Shown piece after piece: positions 23,160 through 34,948 of a DNA stretch of 64,000 bases. The notes beneath the pieces were generated by a model. It was given only the letters and a program-made list of their open reading frames with translations, was not told the origin of the DNA and did not search any database. Made by a program: the position numbers and the translations under genes. The stretch comes from Quercus robur (Eukaryota; Streptophyta; Magnoliopsida; Fagales; Fagaceae), in the NCBI RefSeq assembly GCF_932294415.1, contig NC_065538.1, positions 17,583,656 through 17,647,655 on the forward strand, read 5' to 3'. Position 1 is the stretch's first letter, and every line of letters starts with the position of its first letter.

Positions 23160-25141
23160 ATTGGCTGATTTGTTGAAGATAGTATTAGCCTTTGCCCACA
23201 TCCTCTCAGTTAACACAACCTTGTCTGTGTCTCAATCACCTGCTGCACGTAAAGTTTGTCCGCGAGTTTAAAGAAAACAAAGAGTTTCAGCTGTAGTTGC
23301 TACTTGCTAGTAATTAAATTGATATACATCCAGCTTCAGTTGAAAGAGCACATCTCCCACTTAAATCCACTGATATTTTTTTAATCTTCTTTTTGATAAG
23401 TTAGTACAAGTTCCCTCAAGTTATATTTAAAGAGGAGAAAATTTAGCCTGATATTTTATTACAGGTCAATTAATAAATCGGTTCAATCAACATGATAATT
23501 TCAAAATTGCATCCACGCAGTAGGGCTACACATACATATAGACCACAGAGACAGCTAAATATGATGAAAGGAAGATACGAAATTTCTTTCCAAACATAGA
23601 AACTTACATGGAATGGTATGTAAGCATGTGTTCATTAACAGGGCCAACTGTCAAGCCTATATACCCTGCCATTGCACCATGAATGGCACTGTGTGCAAGG
23701 AGGGTGTGGTACTGATCATTTATGTGGGATCTACAAGCAAACAAAGTCTTAATATTTCCCTTTCAGATTGAAGGACAGATCCAAGAAGAAACAAAAAAAA
23801 AAAAAAAACATGAAGACGTTATTTCAATCAACAAACCTATATATTTAAGATTTATAGCCATCTTCTTCCATTTCGTGAAGTGATCCTAGCAACAAAATCC
23901 TACGATTAATATGGAAGAACTATCTATGTTTGCAATCTAGTTACTGGAAATTAACAGCATTTCTCTGAAAAGGAAAAAAAGAAAGTATAAACCCCCACAT
24001 TATATCTTATAATCAAATCAATGGAAGTAACACCCAATTCACCATGTTGTAGTGCCAATAGCTTAACTATTTGTCAAACTGAAAAGGGGCACCTTAATCA
24101 GTTGAATTTACTTTACAAGTCTCTCTTTGGCATCATGTCCAAAAGACAATTGAAGGAAATTAGCAAAGCCTTAAGTTAGAAGTCACTTCACAAAAAAGAC
24201 TCATCAAGTTGTTTCATTACTAAATCAAAGCTCAGCTCACACAATTGCAAGGCATGGGGAAAAAAATTAATACTAATCCATACCTTAATGTTTTTAGATA
24301 TCCCTACACCCACATCTTGGAGTAACTTATTTTCAGAAGCATCCTACTGGTTGTTGGTGCCCATGCTTTCAGAAAGAAGCCCTTGTCCTGCATTACTATA
24401 ACCATTTCTTTCCGTCTTTTCTCAATGAATTCAAATAGGCCACCAGGTCCTTCAAGATAAAAGGAGTGACTCAGGAATCAAACAACAGTCCACATCTCGG
24501 CTAGCAAGAGTAGCATACATTGCTAAGAGTGCAGCTTGAAAATATCTCGGCTACAAGAATTAGCTGAAGCTAATGCAAGAAACTTTGCTTCTCTTTATAA
24601 TGGTTGATTTTATTAAGAAGAGTTAATGCAAGAGAACAGCCTCACCCCAAAAAAAAAAACCTTTAATGTTTACTCAGATGCTAAGATTTGTCTTATCAAT
24701 TAATAGTAAATCAAAGAAACAGTAGCAAATTAAATGTAGCGCATAACGAGTAAGAAATGAGTTTAAAATACTGGATTTTTTTTTTTTTTTTTTTGGGAGG
24801 GGGGACAAAGAAACCACTCCTAAACTATGAAGCCCATCCCCATGCATAGCTATCATGAATCAACGAAAAATAATAAAAGTTCAATGTTCATTACAAAGGA
24901 AAATCTTTAGCTCTCTTTTCAATGAAAGCTCATTTCACTAGAAAATTAAGCACAATTTCAGATCAAACTAACAAATTTCATTAGCTATTAAAAGAATAAA
25001 GTTTACCACTGTAGCGGCCAATCAACTTGACAACTCCAATACCATTCTCAATGCTTTCCGATTCAACATGGGCTGCATTGATATCTTGTTGAGCCTCCTC
25101 AACTGAAGTGTCAAAACCAAAGAACTTGCCAGATAGAATTT
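23160..25141 (-). pseudogene. ATP-dependent 6-phosphofructokinase fragment (3' half)
   Basis: The parent enzyme phosphorylates fructose 6-phosphate in glycolysis. Four blocks are recognisable on the minus strand in the right order. 25135-25009: [20 protein letters not shown] continuing through [21 protein letters not shown] and ending at a GT donor. 24475-24310: LIPES, then after a 1-base shift [19 protein letters not shown], then after another shift GQGLLSESMGTNNQ, a stop, and DASENKLLQDVG. 23745-23620: YHTLLAHSAIHGAMAGYIGL. 23235-23160: DKVVLTERMWAKA and, in a shifted frame, LSSTNQP. The order and exon-like spacing match plant PFK genes. The N-terminal half with the ATP site was not found up to 26 kb. 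Introns are retained, so it is a DNA-level duplicate and not a retrocopy. Frameshifts and stops make it non-functional. Confidence 0.8.
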
Positions 25142-26623
25142 ACTTAAAAAAGAAAAAAAGACGGACTTTAGGAAATTCTGCAGCAATCACAAGAATCTAA
25201 TACTGGAGTGACTTAGAAGAAGAACACCCTCAACCCCCACCCCCCAAACCCAATAAAAAAAAAACTGCCTGAGGAGTTCTTTACTTGTGCTAATTTATCT
25301 ACTTGTGAAATTGCTGAGAACAATTGAGTATACAAAGAACTAAAAATGTGTATTTTTTTCAGTGTTAACATTTTCTTTAGATATGTTTTTCTACACCTCG
25401 CAAAAGAAACAGTTAAAAGAAGAGAAACAGAAAAATCAAATGAGAGTAAGCAAATCGGGTAGAAAAGGGACCTTAAATGTAATTGTTGGGTTGAGAGTGG
25501 AATTCACAGTTCTGTCTTTGTCTAGACATTTTTGCTTATATAATAACTCCCTCAACATTGATTTATATACTTTTTTAAGAAACCTCAAACATGTTGTGTC
25601 TAAGTACACCTATAGAAGAGTTCACAAAGATTTAAAAATAGTCCATGATTGGAGGTCCCAAAGTCTATACTTTATACCAAGAAACATAAATCAATCGAAC
25701 AAACCTGACAACCACAGAGCACCCTTGGTTTGAGAAAATGTATTAGTACTTGCTGGTCTTGACATGAGAGAACGTCAAATTGGCCTTAAGCACCTGAGCA
25801 ATCTTGGGCCAGCTGCCAGCTTTCCCTTCCTGTGCCTCTGGACCATTGTCTTGTAAGTTTAATAATCTTGATGGTAAAAACGGGAGTTGGGCTGCTCATA
25901 CTGGTGAGGACAAAATGGACAGAAGGAGCTGTGACATGCTGAGCCTCTTGAGCTGTCTGGAGAGGCTTCGCATCTACTGTACGTCAATTACAAAATGTAA
26001 AAGAGACCGGCAATTCTGCACCCACAGGCAGATTGTAGCATGATGTAAGTTGAATTTAGACTGGGGAATTTGAGATTGTAAATGTATCCTTCCCCATGTG
26101 ATTGTATAAATCCTGTGTGTCTAGATAAACAGAAAGAATTATGAAAAAAAATGAAAACAGGAGATACATTCTAAAGTAGGACCAAAGCATTAAAAGCCTT
26201 AAAAAGAATGCACCCTTTTGTTTCTTAAATGCTTCAACTTTTTCCTGTGATGAATTTTGACAACAACATTTGCACTTGGATGATTTTGTAAGAAATATAA
26301 AATTCATAGTTTCTAATATTGTTTCTCATGACATTATATTATACGATTGACTAAAAGTACTTGTAGACATCCGTAAAAAGAAAGGGAATAGGCACAGAAA
26401 CCAAATATTAAATCTCATGTTGAATTAAATATTTTTTTAATTATCAATATTAGTAATTAAATTCGAATAATAATAGAAGTTTCTTTATTACTTACCAAAA
26501 ATGTATTTGTATCTAGGTGTAAAACTTAAAAGAAACATAAGTAACATGAAGAGTCAAGACTAAAACTCAACAAATACCTGATCGTCAAATGGGGTTAGAT
26601 TTGGTCTACACTACTTTTGGCTC
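25142..26623. other. Intergenic DNA; one unassigned coding-like patch
   Basis: On the minus strand near 25855-25760 there is a short open patch containing GKAGSWPKIAQVLKANLTF that ends at a stop. I could not assign it to a family. The rest is AT-rich sequence without recognisable features. It contains none of the missing N-terminal phosphofructokinase exons that I could recognise. Confidence 0.35.
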
Positions 26624-28870
26624 TTATAACAACATCGTCATCAATGTGAATGAAGGGATGTGAGCAATTTTGCGCCACTCTTTACCCTTCTTCTCTTTGC
26701 ATTGTTTACTGAAAGAAGGACATGAATGGATCCGTAGGTAATAAATAGAGACAGGCAACCCCACTTTTGGCATGTGCTTCAGCTCGGGACAGTTTAAGAT
26801 CCACAATTGTTGAAGAGAGGTAAGGTGTTGAAGTCCCTTGTTGTCCAATGATCTCAAATTTTGAAATCCGCCAATGAAAAGAGTGGTAAGACTTGTGGGT
26901 AGCAAATTCTCCTCCAGAAAGGACTCCACAGCCCGGAAATCACTAGCAAGATTGTATAATATCAATGTGGTAAAAGAGTGCAATCTTTTCAATCCCCAGT
27001 CCATCCTAGTGGCAAAGAGTTTTTCCGAAACATCAATTATGAAAAGAACTAGAATGGATGGCAGACCACCTTTTGGAAATTTGAAAAGACATAAGTTGTG
27101 GACAATTTCTGATTTCCAAATGTTGAAGAGATGGGAGAAGCCTGTGCATGTTTGTAGGCATGGAATTGAGACGCTGGCATTTATTGACTAGTAACCGTAT
27201 GAGATTGGGGGATGGTAATCCTCCACTGGGAAATGCTACAAAATTAGGACAATCCTCAATTTTCAAGGACATCAGATCAATTAGGTGACGTCCCTCCAAA
27301 ACTGAAAGGGACTCCATTTTGCCACAAGTCTCGATTCAAAGAACACGAAGCTTTGGGAAGATGTGTAAAGGAAATGACTTGAGGGTATTACAGCTATAGG
27401 ATATGTACAATGACTCAAGGCAAGAGTAGCATGGGTAAGTCGGAGACTGTAATTCCCTACAATTCAAGATACTAAGCTTTTTTAGTGTAGTGAGTAGACT
27501 ACCACTTTTAAGATCAAGAGACTTGAGCAGAGGACCGCTATCAATCATTAACTCTTCAAGACAATTGTTGCCAGACAGCATTTGGTTTGGCAGAGACTCT
27601 TTAAGTTATCAAATCCGCCCATTCTGAGCATGTGCAATGTAGGTGGCAATACATTCATTTGCAACAGCATGTCATTATAATGGGTTACACGCAAATCACG
27701 AATGGCAGTAGCCCTTGGGAGAGAAGTCCCAAGCTTTAAGCATTTAAGAATCCAAAGTGTGGTTAAAGAAGGAAGATGCTTGGGCAGGCTTTTGCTTAGT
27801 TTGGGACAATCCTCAAGACGTAGCTCTTGAAGACGCGGGAAAGCTCCTCCTTCATAAGAAAACCATTCCTCCCACTTTAACATTCTCTCAAAATTCAATA
27901 TTTTCAGTGATTGAAATGGTGTTATTGTGGAAGAACTGCCACCATAGAAATCAGGACCGACTTTAACAACTTCATCAAACCCAACAATGCTGAGGTTTTG
28001 AAGAGAGGGGAGTTGCCCAAGTGATGGCAAATTGAGGCAAAATCTGCAAGAGTTTAGATGAACAACTTTAACATTTGAAAATGAATAATCTCCTACCCAA
28101 TTAGGAAAGCTTGTGCCACTGTAGTCGTTGATAACAAGCCTTTTCAAGTTTGTATGAGGTTGGAGATTGTTGAGTACGTCCCTTTCACTTTGAGAAATAA
28201 TATCATCGGCATCCCACTCCAATGTTAGGTCCTTAAGCTGTCTCTTAGCCTTCAACTTTGCATACAAAGCATCTGTTGGGTTTATCACATCTTGAAGCTT
28301 TGCTATCAAAATGGCTCCTTTGAGATTTGGAAGCTTCCCTAACTCTCCAATTTGGAATCCAATATTCTTGTTGACAACAAATTTAGTCAAAGTCCGAAGA
28401 CATTTTAATCTGCTTATTTGTATTGGCATCCTTTTTATACCGGTTCCAATAATATCAAGATGACGCAAATTAATGAGCTTTTGCATATGTGCTGGAAACA
28501 TAACGAGAAATTTACATCCTGATAGATTCAATGTCAGTAAATTACACAACTTGCATATAGAGTTGGGCAACCTCTCAATTTTAGTGCAAGAGACATCTAT
28601 ATGGCATAGATGTTTAAAATCTCCAATTGACTTAGGTAACTCTATCAAATTAGCATAATGACAAAGAGAGAGCACACGTAAGGATCTTAGCATTAGCAAT
28701 AGATCATGTGGTACCTTCTTTGTTATGTATAAGTCCAAATCTGCTTTGTACAATTCTAATGAAAGGAAGGTGCGTAAATGTTTAACTTTGTTCAAAGCCT
28801 CAAAACTTCTTTGATGTGTCATATTTTGTTCTAATGTAAGAAAAATGACAAGTCTTACTCATAATAATAT
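26624..28870 (-). pseudogene. RPP13-like NLR remnant, LRR region only
   Basis: Plant NLR proteins sense pathogens in the cytoplasm. Only the leucine-rich repeat part remains, read from right to left. A short in-frame start (SYIRTKYDTSKK) near 28850-28815 is followed by a frameshift into 28822-27548, with typical repeats (LRSLRVLSLCHYANLIELPKSIG, LPSLGQLPSLQNLSIVGFDE, FPRLQELRLEDCPKL). A frameshift near 27550-27590 leads to 27581-27336. After an in-frame stop at 27336, 27317-27033 continues. After a further shift, 27004-26624 carries the family's C-terminal ending (CKEKKGKEWRKIAHIPSF). No coiled-coil or NB-ARC domain (P-loop, GLPL, MHD) is found between here and the Helitron at 29193, so the gene is 5'-truncated. 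At least three frameshifts and one stop rule out function. Confidence 0.88.
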
Positions 28871-29192
28871 TGTTTATGATGCTTTATTCACTCACCTATT
28901 TAGAGTAATGTTCATGTTATAGACACATCTAAGAATTTGGAAGCCCATTTTGAAGAATGCTAACACTCTAGCAAAGAAGTTCTCCATGGAAGTTATACAA
29001 GATCTATTACTATTTGTACTCCCTCAAATAGCAGCATAATTAGGTAGGATTTCTTACTATTTATGTGTTATCATAGTTGCTAGGTTGAAAGAATTCAATG
29101 ATAGAGGCAGATTTTGTTATTTTCAATACTTACAAGTTAATTGTTGATTACTAAGCCTACAAGTTGCGTTAGAACTTATTTGGAAATCTATA
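28871..29192. other. Spacer between NLR remnant and Helitron
   Basis: No NB-ARC motif or other coding signal is seen. The truncation of the NLR lies in or just before this stretch. Confidence 0.5.
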
Positions 29193-29691
29193 TCTATATA
29201 TTACTAAAAACTGAAGCGTAGCGTTTAATGCTGCTGCGCTCACGTTAAGCCACGTCAGCGTCCACGTCATAATATTTTTTCTTTCCATTTTCTTATAATT
29301 ATTTTTAATATTTTTTTATTTCATATTTACACTTCTCCAACCTTTCTCCCTCCCTTACCTTTTCATCTTCCCATTATTTCTCCAACCTTTCTCCTTCCCT
29401 CACCTTCTCATCTCCCCACTACCCCCTACATTAATATCATTCTTCATCTTTCCTTTCATCTTCCTCTATTTTTGTCTTTTCTTATTCACACTCTCTTACT
29501 ATAAATTTGTCACTATTCATTTCATTTTATCCATAGTTTTCCCTTACACAAAAAAAAAAGGTTCTCTCTCTCTCTCTCTCTCTCTCACAAAAAAAATTTT
29601 GAGTGGATTTTTATTTTTTATTTTTCTTGCATCTTCGCTTTAGGTTGATAATTTTTTATATTCTTTAATCTACTTTAGGTTAATGTGATTC

Positions 29692-29738
<47 letters not shown>

Positions 29739-30357
29739 TTTTCTCTCTTTGATTGTTAAATGTTATCCTATTGTGTTATAAAGGATTAAATATAAAAATA
29801 TAATATTATTTTACTACATAGCATGATTTGGATAATTTAATTTGGTTGTTATTATAATTTGATAGCATGATTTTTATAGTGCTCAATTTAGATGTTAAAC
29901 TATAAGACTTTAATAAATTTTTTTAATCCTTTGTGGTGGACAAAGTACTCTTAATAGTATTAGAAGTACTCTATAATGCCATTTATTTAGAGAAAAACAA
30001 AGGTCGGCTAAACAAAAATTATTGGATGAGAGACAAATTTTATCTTTCACGATTTTAATTTTATTATTATTATTATTTTATAACAATGCATATATAGAAA
30101 TTTAATTCTTAGATTTTTCTAATAATTGTTTATTTGATAATATGTTTTGGGTTGATGAAATTACAATTTCTGCAAAGAAAATAACCTTAGTAGATTATAA
30201 ACAACAAATTGTTTTCCTAATTGGTCCAATTAATCATAGTTAAGTTTTATTAAATTTTTTAGTTACTTTTTTCAGTGTTTGGATTGTAGGCAGAAAAAAT
30301 AAGTTTGAGAAAGTTTGTTTAAAACTAAAAGAATAATTTCCAAATTTTATACTCTTT

Positions 30358-30362
30358 TTAAT
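30358..30362. repeat. Target duplication TTAAT, left
   Basis: TTAAT occurs here and at 41045-41049, directly outside the two LTRs. Confidence 0.9.
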
Positions 30363-31049
30363 TGTGGTTGCACGATTTTCTCGGCCCAACTTCTGTTGAT
30401 CAGGCCTTGGCCCAAAGCACAACCCACAATAAATACTTGTAGAGAATGGGTTAAAGAGCTTGGCCTCAATGAAACTAGCAGGTCTAATGCATGTAGTGTA
30501 CTGCTTGCAGAAAGAAAAATAAGAACGCCAAGAAGGATTCCTCAAGTCTCCTTTTATTTCTTTTCTTCTTCCTTTTCTTACAGTTCTCCCGTCCCCTCTT
30601 TGAGGGACTTCATTTACATTATATATTCTTCCTCTTTTCATCCCAGCCTTACACCTGTTAGCCATCCAAGCATCCACTCGAGCACCTGTCCCATCAGACG
30701 CCCTCATCAGACTCTTTGTGAGTTGCAGAGGCCAAGGCGGTACTGTTCAGGGGTCTTTTCCTCATTAATGCGGCTAAGAGGATGGTTGGGGCGCAATTAA
30801 TGTGGTGGTAGCCTTCCGTGAGATATTTTGAATTTAATTCGTTTTATATGTTGGGGAAGGTGAGCTGAAATGGCTGAGCAGAGTTTCTCGTCTGGCTTCA
30901 TGATGTCCGAGGACGAATTGCTTCTCGGACGGGTTTCCTTGGAGCTGCTGGGATTGGTAATGCTGCATACGAGGCCCTTCCTCGGATAGTAAGCTCCTCG
31001 GACGGGCCTGAGTTCGTAATAGCCCATCATTTCTGGGCCGGCCCCCACA
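30363..31049 (-). repeat. 3' LTR of the Tat element
   Basis: 687 bp, starting TGTGGTTGCACG and ending GGCCCCCACA on the + strand. Differences from the other LTR were seen at 'ttctcgg/ttcccgg', 'cactcgag/cactcaag' and 'gcggctaag/gcggccaag'. A TATATAAT box is on the minus strand near 30620. Inverted GTCCGAG/CTCGGAC motifs lie around 30905-30930. Confidence 0.95.
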
Positions 31050-31066
31050 ATAGCCCCTCAAAACTG
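31050..31066 (-). promoter_or_regulatory. Polypurine tract of the Tat element
   Basis: On the minus strand, GTTTTGAGGGGCTAT lies directly before the 3' LTR start TGTGGGGG. The same tract precedes the LTR of the second element at 43000-43016. Confidence 0.75.
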
Positions 31067-31307
31067 CGGTTTTAACCTCACTCCGAGGAGAAAAGCGGGG
31101 TTTTGATATTTGTGAGTGGAGGGAAATAAGAAAATCGTGGGGCGCGCGTGCGGACCGTTACTTTTCACGCGCTACAATTTACGAGACGTGGCCATTAACT
31201 TCTGGAGGCGTTATGTTCCCTTCATCCAACGGCTTGGCGTGGATCGAACGGCCATCGTTTCTTCCCGTATTTCTAGGCGGGGATGATCTTTTCTCTTTCC
31301 TCCCTGC

Positions 31308-31315
31308 TATATAAG
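31308..31315 (+). promoter_or_regulatory. TATA box of the antisense gene
   Basis: CTATATAAG on the + strand lies about 280 bases upstream of the first good ATG (31593). The sequence before it is GC-rich and non-coding. A matching box at 43338 in the second element supports its importance. Confidence 0.65.
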
Positions 31316-31592
31316 ACGTCAGCAGGGTTCAGTTCCTTTTTTCATCTGCATTCCTCAAACCCCAAAAGGCTCCAGAGAACTCCATCGAATCCCAGAGATA
31401 TACGAACACTTGCGTCCGTTACGCCGCCGTAGCCGTTCTTCTGAAGCGCTTCGTCCAAGAGAGATTCCTAGGCGTCCTCTCGAGCGTTTTGTGAAGGTAC
31501 CAGTACATCTCGCCCTTTTTTCCGTTTTAATTCCTTCCTCGGACTCTACTTCTCTTTTCAGTCTTTACTTTCATTTCCTCGGTTCAGTTCAG

Positions 31593-34143
31593 ATGGGTAG
31601 ATTCGAAAAATTAGTAAAAACTCCTGCCGCTATGGACGCCTTTAGGGCTAAATATCACATTCCCCCGAGGGTTGGGCTGCGGCACTGTCCTCTTGAAGGA
31701 ATATTGACCGATAGAGTTGAGGGAGAAGTCGTTATCCCCATGATTGCTTTCATAGAGGGAGGGATGACACTTCCCATGCGCAGGATCACAAGGGAGTACC
31801 TGTTCAACCATAGGTTGACGCCGTATCAGTGTGCCCCAAATATGTTCAAGATACTAGGCTGTGTAGATGTCTTAGACGAGCGGATGAATCTAGGCCTTAC
31901 TTGGCATGATGTGGCTTATTTGTACGAATGCCACCGCCTCGGGGATGATGGGTATTATCTTAAATCCCGGAACGAGGCCGTTAGGTTGATCTCTTGTCTT
32001 CCAGTTTCCAATAAGACCGTGAAGGATGACTTCCTCATTGCCTCCGGGGAGTGGTTCGACGGTATTCACTGTCCAACTCGGGCGGGAAAACCAGGTGCGG
32101 CGCTTTTAGGATTGATCCTTTTTGGGGAAAGGACTTAGTGTTGAGGGGTTATTTTTTCTGGCTTTCTTTGCAATTGGAAAATTTCATGATCTGACCTCAC
32201 TTTTCTTGGTTGTTTGCAGACAAAATTCACGTTGCTCCTCGGATAGATCTTACGAATGTGCCAGCGCTGAATTATCTTCTCAGGTCGGAGATTTACGTTA
32301 CCGGGGACAGACAGTTGCGTGCGGCCCATCTGATTTTGGGCTATCAACCTCTGAGCAGTGCTTTCCAGGCAGTCGGTCACGCTATAAGGGCGGGCAGTAC
32401 GAGGTTGGCTAGGATTGACGTGTCCCGAGACGGGTTCCTAGCTCCACACGATTTACCACCAGTAGTGCTGCCTGGGGTCAGGGATCCTTACCTAGCGGAG
32501 CAGCTTCCTCCAGTGAATGAGCCTGGCGCGGCTGCTCGGATTGAAGAAGAAACTGAATCTTCCCGTCTTTCTCTTGAGGCAGAAATAGACGAGTTTTACT
32601 TCGAGGAGGAAATTCAGCAAAATCCTTTAGGGGAGTCTTCCAATCCTGAAGCCGAGCAGGACCGACATTCTGCAGTTGGTGTTCCCCCAATCGTTATCTG
32701 CTCGGACGATACCTCAGACGAAGAGGCCGAGCCTATGGCAGGAAAAGGGAAGTCCTTGAAGGAGTTGATGTCTTCCAGGGGGAAAGGTCAGTCACCAAAG
32801 GGTCAATCTTCGAAGGGGCCTACTCCGTCTCAGGTCAAGACCCTTCCCCCGGCGGTCCCCCAGGGTGTCTCGGACCTTGGCCTTAAGGTTAATCCGGACC
32901 TGAAGAAGAAAAGGCCGGTGGACACGCCTGAGGAAGGCGAGGTGGCTGTCCAGCCGGCCAAGCAGCAGAAAACCACACGGGCGCCAAGGAGCAGAAGGGG
33001 TACATCCTCGGACAGTAGGGACGAGGGGAACCTTGCCGAAGTGCGCACTGCCCCTCGCTCATGGGACCCAAAGTTGGAGCTGGATGGGCTTGCCATTCCT
33101 TACACTGCTTCGGTCCGAGAGTATAATCGTGGCCGGGCAGGGTACGTGGCGGAGGCCTTAGAGCAGCCCCTACTTCTTCCTCGGGACATGGAGGCCTACA
33201 GGTGGTGCACTCAGTCCGAGCTCTTCCTATCCCTTAAAAGGGATCTTGCGCTGGTAAGTAATCCTTTTGCTGCTTTGTCCGTTTACTTGCTCCTGTTAGA
33301 TTATATACTCTTCTTTTAAGGACGCTCTTGTTTTGTCCGCAGATTACTCAGCAAGTCTTTGTGGCTGAGGAGTTTTGCCGTGATAGCCGCAATCTGGCTG
33401 AGGCTGAGACCCAGGCTCGGACAGAGGTGGAGAAAGCCTTGGGGTCTCTCAAGCATGATCACACTAAACTCACGGCTGAGCTCAAGGATTCGGAGCACCG
33501 ACGTAAAAGTGCAGAGGCTGGCCTGAAGACTGCCGAGGATCAGGCGGAGGACCAGCGCAAACAGCTGTACACGGCTCAGCTTAACCTTACCACCGAGAGG
33601 CAGGCAGTGAAGGATCTCAGGGCTGCCCTGCAAAAGGTGGAGGATGAACTGAAGCTGGCAAGGGAGGAGGCCCAGCTGATCCGAGAGTCCACAGAGGCTG
33701 AGAAAAATGCTGCTCGCCAACTCGGGGCCGCAGAGACTGAGGCCAGGCTGTCCGAGGAGATCCCTGAGGTATGCAGGGAGTACTGCGACATTTCATGGGC
33801 TCATGCTCTTGATGCTGCAGGAGTTCCTGCGGAGTCGGCACTGAGATTGCCCGAGAGCATCTTCTATCCTCCGGAGATCCGAGCTAACCCTGAAGAAGTC
33901 CAAGTTGCTTCGGAGCAAGACCTGGCGGCGTCTGATGCCGTCCTTGTGCCTGTTGTGGCTAAGGATCTTGTGCCTGATGTGGCTAAGGATCTTGCCACAG
34001 ACTCTACAATTGAGGTTCCCCCTCCTCAGTCCGAGCAGAAAGAAGATCCTCCTGCTCAAGCCTGGCCTTTTAGGCTTTCAACCTCTGTAAATAGTTTTTA
34101 TTATATATATTTTTTTATTTTGTTTCATTTTCCTTTTAAATGA
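31593..34143 (+). CDS. Antisense spliced ORF of the Tat element, transposon-domain/coiled-coil protein
   Basis: This gene lies between pol and the 3' LTR and points against gag-pol. Three exons fit precisely: 31593-32094, 32220-33253 and 33343-34143, with introns of 125 and 89 bases bounded by CAG|GTGCGG...TTTGCAG and CTG|GTAAGT...CCGCAG. The exon phases join cleanly and give about 778 residues. An in-frame ATG at 31410 exists, but 31593 (MGRFEKLVK) follows a possible 5'-leader intron. Residues ~20-200 (GLRHCPLEGILTDRVEGE, GMTLPMRRITREYLFNHRLT) resemble the 'putative gypsy type transposon' domain (Transposase_28). The middle is acidic and Ser/Pro-rich. Exon 3 is a long Ala/Glu/Lys-rich coiled coil. 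Antisense ORFs at this place are known in Tat elements such as Grande; their function is unknown. The C-terminal end is less certain. Confidence 0.8.
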
Positions 34144-34423
34144 GAGTTGCCCTATTCTTCCCTTTTTTGTAAGGACCTCTCTTTCTGATGTACTCGGAAT
34201 ATTAATATAATATGTTCATTTTGCTTACTGCGGATGTGTGTCAATAGCGTTCTTTTTTAAACATTTGCAACGAGGTAGATACAAGCAAACGGTCAAAGTG
34301 AAAATGGGTCTTTGGGTTGCTTATTTGAGGGTCGCGATGGTGCTGAACTGTGCGCATGTATTAAAAGTGATTCCCTTTAAGTAACAATCTCCCAATCTAT
34401 CATAAGTAATAATCTCCCCAAAA

Positions 34424-34885
34424 GTCTGTGGTCCGAGGAGCCAGGCAGTACTTAGGTTCTGCTTAAAACTATGACTTGTCATGAGCAATAATTTCCCCTA
34501 GAGTCTGTGGTCCGAGGAGCCATGCAGGACTTAGGCTCTGTTTAAAACTATGAGCTGTCATGAGTAATAACTTCCCCAAAAGTCTGTGGTCCGAGGAGCC
34601 ATGCAGGACTTTGGTTATGCTTAAAGCTTATAAATAGTTGGCTTAAGTAACGATTTCCCCCAAGTCTGTGGTCCGAGGAGCCATGCAGGACTTGGGTTCT
34701 GTTTAAAACTCATAAATAATCGGTTTTAAATAACAATTTCCCCCAAGTCTGTGGTCCGAGGAGCCATGCAGGACTTGGGTTCTGTTTAAAACTTATAAAT
34801 AATCGGTTTTAAATAACAATTTCCCCCAAGTCTGTGGTCCGAGGAGCCATGCAGGACTTGGGTTCTGTTTAAAACTTATAAATAA
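34424..34885. repeat. Tandem array, six ~79-83-bp units
   Basis: GTCTGTGGTCCGAGGAGCCA recurs with its unit at 34424, 34503, 34582, 34664, 34747 and 34830, with spacings of 79, 79, 82, 83 and 83. It lies between the ends of the convergent antisense gene and pol. Its core (TCCGAGGAGCCATGCAGGAC) is related to the core of the large arrays in the second element. Confidence 0.92.
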
Positions 34886-34948
34886 TTGTAATGTCAACTG
34901 GAAAGCGGCAAATAGTCATGAAAGAGAACATACGCTAAGCCATTCTTA

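Noticed and set aside
25750-26060. Minus-strand coding-like patch with GKAGSWPKIAQVLKANLTF
   Set aside because: No family assignment; it could not be connected to the phosphofructokinase exons or to a start and splice sites.
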